This document shows positions 34,207 through 45,918 of a DNA stretch of 64,000 bases, piece after piece (within the stretch, counting starts at the first letter, position 1; each line of letters begins with the position of its first letter). Position numbers and translations under genes: made by a program. The notes under the pieces were generated by a model. That model ran no database searches. It was not told the origin of the DNA and saw nothing but the letters and a program-made list of their open reading frames with translations. This DNA is from Trissonchulus latispiculum (taxonomy: Eukaryota; Nematoda; Enoplea; Enoplida; Ironidae), in NCBI GenBank assembly GCA_030248195.1, contig JASAND010026656.1, positions 1 through 64,000 on the forward strand. Reading direction: 5' to 3'.

Positions 34207-35307
34207 TAGTCAAGCGGGAAAAAACCCACTCGCCAATGCGGGAAAAAAACCCACCCCCAGTGTGGGCTTACCGGTATGAGCTATCTAGGATTTTAATAGC
34301 CTATCTTGAAGAGCATCCAAAATAACCCTGGAGGGTGTATTATGGTAGCTCCCACTGCTTCCCTGCAAATTTTTTGGGACTTTGAAATTTTTGGAAATTT
34401 TGGTCCTACCAAGTGCCGAAATTTGGCAAACTTTGCCGGGCCACCCTGAACTACTGGAAAGACTTAGACCAAAGCGGATTATATGTACCTGTAGGGCATC
34501 TGTTGCGCTTCATGATGATATATATATATGTCACACTGCTCTGACCCCTCCGGTGCGACCTGGGGGTGACCTGGAGTTGGCGGGGAAAAACCCACGGCGG
34601 GAAAAAAACCCACTTTTCAAAATTAAATTTTTTTCTAACCATTGACCGGAAAGGTCAAACCAATACATACATTTGTTTAATAGAGCCTATAGATTAAATT
34701 GGTATAGGTTTTACCTGGGTTCGTACTGTTATGGGTGGTCCAGGGGGTCTAAATCGGACACGGTGCCATTTCAAGCCAAAATTTCAATTTTGACCAAAAA
34801 TGCTTATTTTTACCTTAAAATGGGTCTAGTTTGGCTCTAAATACAAGAAAAACACGTTTTCTACACGATAGGATGCTTAAACTGCCGAAAATAAACAATT
34901 TTAAAAAATTTCCAAAATTTGCCTATGTTTATGTGTTAAAGATACAACATTTTCAAATGACCATATGACCTCAATTTTAGTACAAAAACTAATAAATTTT
35001 GATGCAGTTGTACTAAAAACAACCCGCTCTTTCATTTGGAATGGTTAGAAATGCTCCTGGCAGCTTGCCAAAAATTTTTTGGGGTGGGTTTTTTCCCGCA
35101 TATGGGTTTTTTCCCGCATTGGGTTTTTTCCCGCCAGTTTGGGACAATTTTTCTCACTAACGGCGCACCCTAGAGAGGTGTTCTATAGCTCATAAGAAAG
35201 CTTACGACTAGGCCTAGCTACCTGTATAATCAGCATTTCGATATGTCAAACCATTAAAAAGTTCTGGCCAAAAATCTGAAAAGTGGGTTTTTTCCCGCTT
35301 GACTATA
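34207..35307. mobile_element. TA-flanked element, about 1.1 kb, GGGAAAAAACCC termini
   Basis: Inverted ends TAGTCAAGCGGGAAAAAACC / complement at 35285-35307, followed on both sides by second and third GCGGGAAAAAACCCA-like motifs. Adjoins TA. The interior shares CTACACGATAGGA and CCTATGTTTATGTGTTAAA with 48298-49232. No transposase. Confidence 0.8.
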
Positions 35308-35436
35308 TATAATTAGTTACAAATAATTAAGCATTTTGAAAACACGAAAAGTACGTATATATATATACAGGGGCGTATCCAGGATTTTGAAAAGGAGGGG
35401 GTCCAACCCGGAAAGGTATATATATATATATATATA

Positions 35437-36864
35437 CAGGCGCGTAGCCAGGGGGGCGAGGGCACAGGTGTACCACCTGTTTGGGGTGGGGGGGGGGGAG
35501 TAGAAGGTCCAAATTTGCCTCGGGGGACCCCACCCAAATCCGAAATTTGGTGGAGGGGGACCCCCCCTAAACTGTACCCAAGTTTTTTTAGCTAAAAATG
35601 CTCCTTTTTCGATGTACAGTACATAAAACATACTCAAAAGCTTCTGTTGATAGTTTTCGTATGCGAAAATAGGGCTTGAAAATTGACAAATTTGCCTGGT
35701 TGCCTTGGGCCGGTGTGGATTCGCACCCAAATTTGATGGTTTTATTTAAATAATGGACATTAAATGTCGCTGTGGTACTTGTGTTCTATTGTTTATGTTA
35801 ACCACTTTATGAAAATCCTTCGCTTGGAGGATCTCTTATGAAAAGCTGTCATTCGCTCAGGATGACGGCACCTTATCGCAAACCCTGCGTTTACGTTAGG
35901 GTATAATCATTGATCTTTCACTTAGTACAGCTTAATTTATCACTGCTTTTGTTGTGTCTATTGTATCAATGTATATAAGTATTTATGTACTAATTGTATG
36001 CGTGCTTCTAACATCACGTATGTCTGGAGTTGGTCGCCAGGGGACGAAACGACTTTTTATCTAAAAATGGGTGGTTAATTTGATCACTAAAATAACCTGA
36101 TTGTAAGCCCCTGATGAGTCCCACAATCAGGTCAGTCGGGCATAACAAGGCGGTCCGTATATGAAAATGATGCACTTATATATGTAATCTGGCACAATGC
36201 TCTTGCACTTCTTATTTCTATACCACAACAGTCTACAATTTTACTGTCATAATTTTATTAATATAGTCCACATTAATCTTTGTTTTGTTTTGTGGTTCTT
36301 TAATTGTGCTAAAATATGCCTAAATTAGCCCAGATTGTGGTTTATAATTGCGTATATTACCATTTAATTGCTATAAATAACCATATTTAGCTCTTTATAT
36401 GTGATTTATAGCCATTTTTTCAAATTTTTTTCAAAAATTTTCAAAAATTGCAAAAAATTTTTTCAAGAATTTTGCATTTTTTACCTGGTTTTGACCCAAT
36501 TTTAGGGGGGGAGGGGGGTTTGAGCTCGGCTTGGGGGGGAGTAGTTGAGGTCGGGAAGGGGGGGAGGGGGGTCTGGCCTCTCCGTGGGGGGGGTCTCACA
36601 GGGGGCAAACTGTAGCCTGGTTCACCTATGGGCGAGGGGGGCATGCCCCCCCCCCGAAATCGGAGACGAAAGAAAAAATTTTAACACCAAACAGGAATTC
36701 TGATGAATATTTCCAAAAAAATTCGCCTGCGGCGCTAATTTTCCACGAAAATACCTCAAAAACAGTAGCTTGCACTTGAATCCGGCCTCCACAAGTCCCG
36801 TTTCAGCACTAATTTCTGAAAAATTTTGGCTTGCCCCCCTCCGAAATTTTTTCTGGCTACGCTA

Positions 36865-36866
<2 letters not shown>
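35437..36866. mobile_element. Possible long hAT-like element in a TA microsatellite
   Basis: Left end CAGGCGCGTAGCCAGG (about 35437) and right end CTGGCTACGCTAGTG (about 36852-36866), both abutting TATATATA, so the duplication cannot be told from the microsatellite. The interior includes other G-run DNA and no transposase. Pairing of the two ends is inference. Confidence 0.45.

Positions 36867-36905
<39 letters not shown>
36866..36905. repeat. TA microsatellite
   Basis: Nearly pure (TA)n of about 40 bp between a hAT-type right end and a truncated G-run MITE. Confidence 0.9.
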
Positions 36906-36906
<1 letters not shown>

Positions 36907-37207
36907 TAGCGAAAATTAACATTTGTAAGGTATAAATGCAAAAAACCGCTGTTTTCAAGCTTAAAATAAGATTATAAGTCCATCAATTAGCTAAAAATTT
37001 AGAAAATTGTTGAAAATTTGACATCAAAAACCTAATTTTTTGACACTTGGGCGACCCCCAAAAAAGTGGGTGGGGGCTTGCCGAAAAGTGGGGGGGGGGC
37101 TCCGAAAAGTGGAGGAGGGAACCGAAAAGTGGAGGAGGGAACCGAAAAGTGGAGGAGGGAACCGAAAAGTGGGGGGCCCCACCCCCACCCCACTAAAAAA
37201 ATGCCAG
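36905..37207. mobile_element. G-run MITE (16.7-kb type), left-truncated
   Basis: Core and right end (CACTAAAAAAATGCCAG) match 16744-17161; four successive GAAAAGTGGAGGAGGGAACC-like units precede the end. The left end is lost at the microsatellite. Confidence 0.7.
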
Positions 37208-37214
37208 CAACTAT

Positions 37215-37520
37215 GAAAAATCATTTAACTATACAAGAATTTATTTTAAAATTTTCCAAAATTGGTCAAATTTGGCGTCAAATGAAAGCCCTAGATGAGC
37301 TGAGCAACTTTTGTCATAGAACTGCATACTCAAAGTGGCTGTAAAGTGCTGTGCTGGGGTAGGGGTGGGGTCTTAGACGATTTTTGATCAAAAATAATTT
37401 TCCAGAATTAGTCAAATTTGGCATCCAATGAAAGCCATATATAGGTGAGCTGAGCAACTTTTGTCATGGAACCACCCACTCAAACCGGTTGTGGAGTGCT
37501 CATGGATTTAGGGGTATGAA
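37215..37520 (+). repeat. 150-bp satellite, two units
   Basis: Forward units with GTCAAATTTGGCGTCAAATG and GAGCTGAGCAACTTTTGTCA, as in the 58 kb array. Confidence 0.75.
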
Positions 37521-37784
37521 TGGGGTCTTAAAAATGTGCGTTTCTCAACTCGATGTGAAAGGATCATCTTTACTGTCAAATACATATACGTGTACATGTA
37601 TATAAAATGGAAAAACTTCGCAAAAATAAATTTTTTATATAGCTGTACTGTACACGAACACTACAATGAAATGTTTAAGCATGCGTCAAGTATAAGTATA
37701 GGGAGCTAAGTTTAAAATGAGGCAGCTGGACAGGAAAAAAGAAAGAGTTTGACTAATTTTGCTATATTTTACAATGTTACAAAA

Positions 37785-38025
37785 CAATTAGAAAACAATT
37801 AGAAAAAATTTCGAATTAATTTCTAATTGTTTTCTAATTTAAAAAACAATTAGAAAACTATTAGAAAACAATTAGAAAACAATTTTAATATTGTTTTCTA
37901 ATTGTTTTCCACATTAGAAAACAATTAGAAATCAATTAGAAAACAATTAGAAAAAATTTCATAACTGTAGAAAACAATTAGAAAACAATTAGAAAAAATT
38001 AAATTTTTTCTAATTGTTTTCTAGA
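37785..38025. repeat. 12-bp GAAAACAATTAG minisatellite
   Basis: Tandem and partly inverted units of GAAAACAATTAG. Mirror of 33205-33475. Confidence 0.85.
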
Positions 38026-38532
38026 AATGGGCTTCGTGTGTGGCTGGGCAAAAAATCTGGGGGGGGGGGTTCCGACGGAGGGTGGGGGGGGGGGGTCCGC
38101 CAAATTTCCCAAAAAACCCCTAAATTTTCGATTTTTTTGCCATTTTTGGCCAAAAATCGGGGGGGCCTAGCTAAAGTCTGAAAAATCTGGGGGGGGGGGT
38201 CGCGAAAATTTGTCAATTTGGTGGGGGGGGTCCCCCCCCCACCCCCCCCCCCCTAACACATCTATGTCTGAAACCATTCCCCATTCTGCTGCACGTTGGT
38301 TATAAGATGCATTAAGGTCATGAAAATGATTTTTAAAAAAATCAGCAAATTTTTGCTAAAAATCGAAAAATTTTTGCTAAAATTTGAGATTTTTTTGGAA
38401 AATTAAGATAAAAGTTGCTAAAATTTCGCAAAATTTTTGGATTTTCCAAAAAAAGGTCGCCGGAGCTATGTTTCGGGGCCCCCTTCAAAAAATCCTGGCG
38501 CCGCTACTGGAGGAGCATTATACGTACGTACG

Positions 38533-39074
38533 CATAGGTGTAAGGTGGGGGGGGTTGGGGGGGTAGCCCCCCCCCAAGCCTTTTTTCAACCCTCCCCAAA
38601 AACTTTTTGGGGGGGGGGACGTCTCCGCCCAACTGGGGGGGGGGTAGTCGCGCCGAAGGCGCGAAAAATGGCCTAAAATTGGGTATTTTTAGGGTAAATT
38701 TTGAAAAAATTTTCAAAAATGTCCAAATTTTTGGCTTAAACTGTTTATTATTATGAGAAATACACGTTTTTAACTGTATTATGGATCTTATGACTCAATA
38801 TTGTCCTTATTTTGGACTTGGAAACATGTTGGCAATCAAGTTTTTGAGTTTAAAACCACTGTCTAATGTTAAAATTACTTTATGGTTAGATGTTTTTTAT
38901 CATTAGAAACGGCTGAAAATGCGATTTTTGGCATAAAAAATGAAAAATTTTTTTGGGGGGGGGGTTGGGGGGGGTCCTGGGGGGGGGGGTTGGGGGGGGT
39001 CGCCAGAGGGGCCCCCCCCAAAAATGTTTGGGGGGGGGGAGCCTCCCCCACCCCAAATCTCCGTTACACCTATG
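38533..39074. mobile_element. MITE with CATAGGTGTAA ends and 8-bp TACGTACG flanks
   Basis: Ends CATAGGTGTAAGGTGGGG / CCCCAAATCTCCGTTACACCTATG, flanked by TACGTACG at 38525-38532 and 39075-39082 (low-complexity target). G and C runs at both ends and a CGCGCCGAAGGCGCG hairpin at 38650. Confidence 0.8.
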
Positions 39075-39109
39075 TACGTACGTACTTACTTGTACTTGAT
39101 CACCGTCAT

Positions 39110-39582
39110 CATTGTTTCCCTGGAAATTTTGGTTGGGGGGGCAAACTTCGAAAATTTGGTGGTTGGCCCCCCGAAATGTGATGGGGAGTACCCCCCCCCC
39201 GAACCCCCCCCAAAATTCGGACCTCAAAAAAATCAAAAAATGTCCAAAAAACGCAAAATTTACTGTAATTTAACGCTTTTTTTTCAAAACAAGGCTTGGC
39301 GGCACATTAGGCGTTTTTACACCGTTTTATACCGATTTTAAGCCAAAATTTGAGAAAAAATTTTCAAAAAATGACCATTTTTTAGCAAAATTTAGCTAAC
39401 TTTTTGGCCCCAAAAAGTGCTGGGGGGGGGTTCGGGGGGGTAACCAAAAGTGGGGGGAGGGATAGTCAAAAAATCTGGGGGGAGGGATAGTCAAAAAATC
39501 TGGGGGGGGGGGTAAAGTTGGTCGAAAATTTTGGGGGGGATACCCCTCCTCCCCCAACCCCCCCCCCCCTAGGGAAACTATG
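39110..39582. mobile_element. MITE with CATNGTTTCCCT ends and 8-bp duplication ACCGTCAT
   Basis: Left end CATTGTTTCCCT and right end AGGGAAACTATG, flanked by ACCGTCAT at 39102-39109 and 39583-39590. G/C-run interior. Its core is also found, decayed, at 30355-30870. Confidence 0.88.
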
Positions 39583-39694
39583 ACCGTCATCTTCGCCACG
39601 AAGATATATATATATAGGTGGCCTCCGGTTAGCTATCGCATCGAATGTGACCTCCTTCCACTGATTTCGGTCGGACGCCAATGTTTTCACGGTT

Positions 39695-39913
39695 TCACTC
39701 CAGTCGAAGCGGCCATGGGTGTACAGGGACAACGGATTCTTGAGATCTTGACATAGGTACGTTGTCTCGCCAAGTTTGCTGCGGTCGGCCGCGTCTGGCA
39801 CGCCAGGTAGTAGGGGCAGCAGAGAAGAAGCACCTGTTTGGAAGGCGCCTATGATCCATTCGGGCAACATGCCCAAGCCACCGTAACCGGTATTTCCGCA
39901 AACGTGCCTCCAT
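39695..39913 (-). pseudogene. Retrotransposon C-terminal RLRWLGHVARM region
   Basis: RKYRLRWLGHVARMDHRRLP followed by GRPQQTWRDN, typical of the end of RTE-type RT proteins. Frame differs from that of the palm. Confidence 0.8.
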
Positions 39914-40226
39914 GGGGCCTCGGTTCCCGGCACGAGATCTTAGCTCTGCATTACATATTCGATCAGTGTTTCTTAATCCGAGAATACGGCGTAAACCAAC
40001 ATTTTCAAATATATACTTCTAGCTTACGGACGTCGGCTTGTCGTAGTGGTATTGTTTCGAGTCCGTAGAGTAACACCGGCATAACCATGCTGTCAAATAC
40101 CCTTAGCTTGGTTCGAATATATAGATATTTCACGTCGGCGCCACAGATATCTGGACAATACGTTAAACACGCTCACAGCCTTCCCTATTCTGCAGTCGAT
40201 TTCCGCGGTTGGCGTACCATCAGCAT

Positions 40227-40817
40227 TCAGCAGAGATTATATAGGCTGCCCAGGTAGGAGAACGAGTCCACTTTGACTATAACCTCATTTTCCACATGAA
40301 GGTCTTGTGTGTGGGCCGCCGATGAAATGTACTGACATTTTGATGTGTTTAGCTTGAGTCCGACTGGAGCGCTATGCTGTACCACCCTAGTGATAAAGTG
40401 CTGCATGTCGTCTTCGCTGGCCGCGAGAATAGCTATGTCGGATATCAGTTCGTTGTTGCTGATCGTGACACCGCTGTTATGTAGTAAGCTCTTTGACATA
40501 ACTCTATCCACGGCACGTAGGAATAGTAAAGGAGATAGGACATCTCCTTGCCTGGCACCAGTTGTGACCGCAAATGGTTCACTGAGCTCCCCATATACGC
40601 GAACTCTTGTTGTGGAGTTGATGTACATATTCTTAATCAGGTTAATGTAGACGAGTGGAACACCGCTAGCCGCCAGAAGCTTCCACAGGACATTTCTGTC
40701 GACGCTGTCAAAGGCGGCAGAAAAGTCAAGGAAGGCAGCTATCGTTGGTTGGTTATATCGGTGGCGACGCTCAAGCACCTGCCGAAGTGCAAAAATTCGA
40801 TCGACCGATGGGTCCAC
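40227..40817 (-). pseudogene. Retrotransposon RT palm with a mutated catalytic box
   Basis: Contains AAFLDFSAAFDSVDR and ARQGDVLSPLLF. The expected Y/F-A-D-D box is replaced by LISDIAILAAS, so one catalytic aspartate is lost. Then LNTSKCQYIS and SFSYLGS follow. Confidence 0.85.
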
Positions 40818-41321
40818 GTCCCTTGCGAAAGCCAGCCTGATTCTCTCTTGTAGTGAGGTCCAGCTCAGAACTTAGTCTGCCCAGAATCACAATAGATAAT
40901 ATCTTTCCAGCTACGGGCAGGAGTGATATTCCACGATAGTTTTTGCAAAGACGTCTGTTTCCTTTCTTGAAGACTGGAACCAGAATCGCCTCTTCCTGTT
41001 GCCACCTTTTGGGCGTTTGCTGGCTGCTCCAGATAGAGCGGAACAGTTCTTCTAACTTAGGTGCTATGACGTCGGCAGCAGCCTGAAAGATTTCCGCAGG
41101 CAGTCCATCAGGACCTGCAGCTTTGCCCCGCTTCAAGCACTTGATTGCCTTCAGAATTTCATCTCGAGTTGGCGGATGGGTCATGATGTTGTCGCATTCT
41201 TGGGCATTGTTAGCAAGGGCATCCAAATCGGCATCTATTGTGGCTGGAGCAGGCCGGTTTAGCAGCTGGGAATAATAGTTAGCCCACTGCCATATATACT
41301 CGTTCTGGTTTAGACCTGACC
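40771..41321 (-). pseudogene. Retrotransposon RT, fingers part
   Basis: Has CLKRGKAAGPDGLPAEIF, VPVFKKGNRRLCKNYRGISL and ENQAGFRKGRG, the RT motifs before the catalytic palm. The frame shifts near 40800. Confidence 0.85.
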
Positions 41322-41726
41322 CTGGGCTTATTCTAGTGGGGGGGTGGGGGGGCCCCCCCCCATAAACACCCTTCCCCCCCAAAAATCGTTCCCCCCCCCC
41401 AAAAATCGCCCCCCCCCAAAAAAGTGGGTGCCCCTTTTGGTACCAACTTTTGCCCTGAAAAAAATCGCTCAGAAGGCCAAATTTTCAAAAATTTTCCGGC
41501 TTCGCCGGAGATTTTTACTCAATTTTTGCCCTTTTCAACACTAAATCTGCTTATTTTTGCTATGAAAATCAACTGTTATAGTATATGCCAGAAAAATAGC
41601 GCTATTTGTAGCATATTTTTCGAAAAATTTTTGGCCCCCCCCCAAAAATTCCTTGCCCCTCGGACCTTTGGGGCCCCCCCCCCAAGAAGCCCCCCCCCCA
41701 AGAAAAAATCCCTAGAATAAGCCCAG
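41322..41726. mobile_element. CTGG..CTAG G-run MITE with 5-bp duplication TGACC
   Basis: 15-bp inverted ends CTGGGCTTATTCTAG, same subfamily as 20396-20751. Flanked by TGACC at 41317-41321 and 41727-41731. Interrupts the RTE-like element between endonuclease linker and RT. Confidence 0.93.
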
Positions 41727-42429
41727 TGACCGGCTGTCCAGCATTGTCCAGTATGGATTCGCTGACTACAGGCCTGCGACCAGTCGATTCCCTTAACAGT
41801 GAGAACAGCCTCCTAGTGTTTCCATTGGCTGCTGCCCTTTCCATGTTCTCAGCTGTTGTCCTCCGAATGCTTTCTCTGTCTGCCTTCATACTTGTTCGAA
41901 GTCTTTTTGTTAGCTCCTTCTGCTGATTTGGATTTGCAGCTGCATGTTTCTGCTTGGAGAGAGCTACAGTTTCATTGCTCAATGGGACTGATCGAGCTTT
42001 GGGTCCGCGGAAGCCGATAATTTCCTGTGCCGTCTCCATTAGGGCGGTTTCCATACCGGCCCAGGATTCATCTGGGTTTTCAGATAGGGCTAATTCGTTG
42101 AATCGGTTGGTCAGTTTGACAGAGAAGCGGGCTTTCACCGCCGCGTCCGCTTTCAGTCGGAGCTTTAGGCGTCCCAATACCAGCTCGTGGTCGCTGGGTA
42201 GGCTGGTTCCACGATGGACTCTCACATCCTGGACAGAAGATGCCCACCGCTTCCGGACAAGAATGTAGTCAATTAATTTGGTGGAGTTTCTGGCATTACT
42301 ATACCAAGTAAGTCTATGAGTGGGTTTATGCTGGAAAAAGGTATTCATGATTTTTAACTGAGAGTTAGCACAGAGGCTGGCTAGTCGCAGGCCATTGTCA
42401 TTCATCACGCCGCTACCAAAACGTCCCAT
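41727..42429 (-). pseudogene. Retrotransposon endonuclease C-terminus and linker
   Basis: Carries IDYILVRKRW and PSDHELVLGRL of the endonuclease, then the long linker found before RT in RTE-type proteins (ESTGRRPVVSES). Reading into the MITE at 41322-41726 adds unrelated residues. Confidence 0.82.
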
Positions 42430-42512
42430 AGTGTGTTCCCATCCTGTCCTGACAGTACCAACCTCGGCGTAAAAGTCACCACAAATAATAAGTACGTCAG
42501 ACTTAGGGCAGT

Positions 42513-42902
42513 TTAGGATTGTGCGAGATGGTAGAAGGAGTTCTTGTCTTGGGTGTCTGAAATTTCCGTTGGAGCGTAGCAGGTTATTATGGAAACATTG
42601 TTGTGTTGGCCTTGGAAGCGGGCAACCATCATTCGTTCACTGATCGACTCAATATTTAGGAGTGCTTTCGTGGCTTTATCAGAAAGCACAAACGCAACAC
42701 CAGCAGTCTTGTTGGAGTCATGACCGCTGTGGTGAATGGTGTAGGTATGGTTGATTGCAGTGATCTTAATCGAGCCAATGTTGGGAATCCTTGCTTTGGC
42801 AAGGCAGGCGATGTCTACCCGAAGCGAATGCAGGTCCCGTACTAGCAGATGTTGGCGATCGGGAGATGAGATGCTGTTAACGTTCCAGGTCGCTATTCTC
42901 AT
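42513..42902 (-). pseudogene. Retrotransposon AP-type endonuclease, N-terminal part
   Basis: Starts MRIATWNVNSISS (the WNVN motif of APE-like endonucleases) and continues through VAFVLSDKA and ITCYAPTE. The domain resumes in another frame at 42429 with TWYSNARNSTKLIDYILV and SDHELV (the SDH catalytic motif). This enzyme nicks target DNA to prime reverse transcription. At 42513 the frame is lost. Confidence 0.85.
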
Positions 42903-43739
42903 TTCTCACTGAGTTGAAAGCACGTTCGGCTTTTCGCTGCTCATGAGATTGAGAAGCTGTCTCGTTACAGTTTGGTCTTCTTCAGTAAAACCGTCGACTA
43001 TACTATTGGAATTGGAAGAAAGGTTTGAAATATCCATATAGCATAAAGCCTCAGGGAAAGTTAAGGGACCACCAGGCGGAGCCCTGGAACGCCATGGCTA
43101 CCCTAGATGCATACCGCTTAGAACTGGACTAACCTTTCCAGCCATTCATCCTCTAGGCGCGGCTACCCAGGACTGAGGGAATCTCAGATTCAATGATCGC
43201 TAACCAAAAGATACTCGGCTAAGACAGAACTGCACGTCGCCACTGCGCAGCCGGATTTTGTTCGTGGTTTGTCACCCACTAGCTTCGTTTTCTAGGTTTG
43301 GAGGCGCCTAGTACCCGCCTTCGCTAACCGCTTGCCGCCGGGCATTACCTGGCATTTTGTAGAGAGCACAGGCCGAAGCACCTGCACCCCCAACCAGGGC
43401 CCTCATATCGACCATGACACCTGTTTTAGCCGGTGTGCGCATACCTTCCTCAGCTTGGTGTAAACACCGTAACAGCGCCGAGACGAGTACTCTGGAAGGA
43501 GACAGCCGAAGCCACAGGCGCCAACTAGCTCAAGTGCCCCCGAACAAGTGCAATCAACAACTTAGTTTTTCTAAGCTGTCCCCTGGCGTTGATAATATGC
43601 TGCATAGCTCACCTTACCTAACCCAGTTATCTCGTGGGAACTATCCATCATGAGCCACGATTATCTGACCATGACTATAACTATTAGTGAGTATAGGAGT
43701 TTAGATTAAATTTAACAGAATAAATACGTAGACTCCAAA

Positions 43740-43900
43740 GTATATACGTATATACTTTGAGTATATACTTCTCCAAAAACTGCCAAACTAAAATTTTAAT
43801 TTGGCAATCAGTTTTGTTTCATAAGCTGAATATATATGCAGTGCGAGTTGCATATATATATATATATATATACATATACGTATATATACAAGCTAGATTA
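43740..43900. repeat. TA-rich microsatellite cluster
   Basis: TATATACGTATATAC-type words and (TA)n around 43848-43890. Confidence 0.75.
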
Positions 43901-44519
43901 ATCATATTAACGTTAGGCCGTGGGTGCTTATTAGTGCTAGCCTGTTTACTGAAAGTCAGGTCGCAACTTAGCGATAAACCAGTAGTAGGCAAGTAAGGAC
44001 GGGGGTTTGGGGGGCGGAGCCCCCAGGAAAATTGGAGATTTTTGTGAAATTGAGAGCCAGGAGCAATTTTTCTGAGCACTTTGAGCAACAATATATGCAT
44101 GCATATGCATATATGTACAAAACAGGCTATTTTTAAACTTTTCAGACCATTCTATTTCCGTGCCCCTCTTTTAGCGCCCCTCTTTTAGCTCCTCTCCGCC
44201 GCCCCGCTTTCGTTCCCTCTCCCCACTTTTAGGCCTAGAGAAAACCGAGCAAATACTAGGGTTGCTACTATAGATCGGTCTCTCCCAATGCCGAGACTTG
44301 GCCAGTCTCGGTTGGTTTCGGTTCGCCTATCAAAAAATGTCGGTTTTAGAGCAACCGGAAATTTTTTCAAAACATGAAACTTCAGCAAACATTTTAAATT
44401 AATATTATGAAGATTAGCTAACGAGGTGCGGAAACCGTATGTTACTGTTAAAGTCCCTTACACTGAGTCTAAGCATCAAAAATTGTAATAAAACTATATA
44501 TATATACTTGTTTAGTCTA
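43901..44519. other. Non-coding stretch with a G/C hairpin
   Basis: GGGGGGCGGAGCCCCC hairpin near 44010-44030 (also at 63062) and a CGGTCTC..CCGAGAC block (44270-44330) related to 55765-55845. No gene seen. Confidence 0.5.
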
Positions 44520-45215
44520 GGACCGGTATCCTGGTATATATCTCGGCATCCTTCCGCAACGTCCGCATCACAGCCTTCTTGAATTCAGAATTGTCCTCAA
44601 CAAAAACAGTTTCATCAGCCAAGCGGTTCCATTTCCGAAGGAAACTGGGCAGGGACGATTCTGATGAGCAGACGTTTTAGATTTTGGGACTTGCAGACTT
44701 CCCATTGATGATTCTGTCGCCCTTGTGGAGCGTCCACGCCTGATCGGTTGGGGCTTTAGATGTTGAATAGCAGTTTCGGGGCTGTATTGTGCACAAGCCT
44801 ATGTAGCTGGCATAAGCCCGAGACGTCACGCCGGAGTGGTAAACTGTCTAATTTGTGGGGAAAGGTAGGGAAAAGTCGAGCAGCTAGCAGCTAAATGCGA
44901 TCCTGCAAGGCCAAATATGTAGTTGGCATATTAACAAAGACAGGACTACAGTAGTCAAGAACGGGCCTTATCTGCGATATATACGTTGATCCTATAGATT
45001 TCTTATAGATCCTATTCTTCCTCAGATAGAAAAGACGACTGATGCCGGAGCATCCCTACTAGCTTTCCTGCCGTCGTCCTCCAGTACATGCTCCTTGACT
45101 GTGCCATCATCTCCGAAGGTAACTCCAAACAGCTTTAGCGAGGTCACTTCATACACCTCGACGCCGCTCATGACTAAGGCGGGGGTAGGAGGTCTAATGG
45201 AATCATCAGTGAAAA
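44520..45215 (-). pseudogene. Non-LTR RT fragment (thumb to C-terminus)
   Basis: Minus strand: VMSGVEVYEVTSLKLFGVTF then GDDGTVKEHV, and near the end KWNRLADETVF. These are CR1/Jockey-like RT C-terminal features. Several stops and frameshifts. It abuts a plus-strand element at about 45216. Confidence 0.75.
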
Positions 45216-45237
45216 AAGGAATAAGTGGAGATCCTTC

Positions 45238-45918
45238 GTGTCTACCCTCGACCGAGGCACTGATGGCAGGAAAATCTGGAAAGTCATCAAGCGCCTCAAC
45301 AATCGTGAGAAACCAGCAGACCGCTGTGGCATTGAATTCAATGGGAAAACTGTCACATCTCCAAAAGGGCTCGCCAACGAGTTTAACAAACTCTTCACAA
45401 GCCCACGCCCTCACACCAGCGATAAGGGATCACGTATTCTATCTCGGAAGATAAAGAAGCTACCTCGATCCTCACAGGACCTTTTCACTACTGAACAGGT
45501 GGCCAACGTGATCAAGAACGCCCGCAACTCCCGTGCGTTCGGCCCAGACGGAATGACAGCCCTTCATCTAAAACATCTTGGTCCCTCCGGCCTTGCCTAT
45601 CTCACGCGGCTCTTCAATGACTGTATCCAGAGCTGCCAAATTCCGCAGATCTGGAAAACATCTCATATTATCCCCCTGCTGAAGCCTAACAAGGACCACA
45701 AGGCTGGGAAGTCCTACAGACCTATTTCCCTCCTATGTCCTGCGGCCAAAATTTTAGAGGCTCTCCTACTTCCGCTACTGAAGCACCACCTGTCAGCAGC
45801 CTCTCAGCACGGATTCAGATCCAGACATTCCACCACCAGTGCTCTCTCACTACTGGCCTTTCAACCACTGGCTTCAACCAAAGAAAACCGCCCGGTCGTA
45901 CAGTGGTCTGCGCGCTAG
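45238..45918 (+). pseudogene. Retrotransposon RT, fingers part
   Basis: Contains SRAFGPDGMTALHLKHLG, KSYRPISLLCPAAKILEALL and SQHGFRSRHSTTSAL, RT motifs before the palm. Frame breaks at about 45900. Confidence 0.85.

Larger units (their letters stand above)
39602..43640 (-). mobile_element. RTE-like non-LTR retrotransposon, decayed
   Basis: Minus strand, from about 43640 (5' part with non-coding sequence) to about 39602 (next to a TA microsatellite). Endonuclease, reverse transcriptase and the C-terminal RLRWLGHVARM region are in order, so the element was nearly full length. It is broken by frameshifts and by the MITE at 41322-41726. Confidence 0.85.

Noticed and set aside
33205..38025. Regularly spaced short repeats that could suggest a CRISPR-like array
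   Set aside because: Units are contiguous without unique spacers and lie in a eukaryotic intergenic region.
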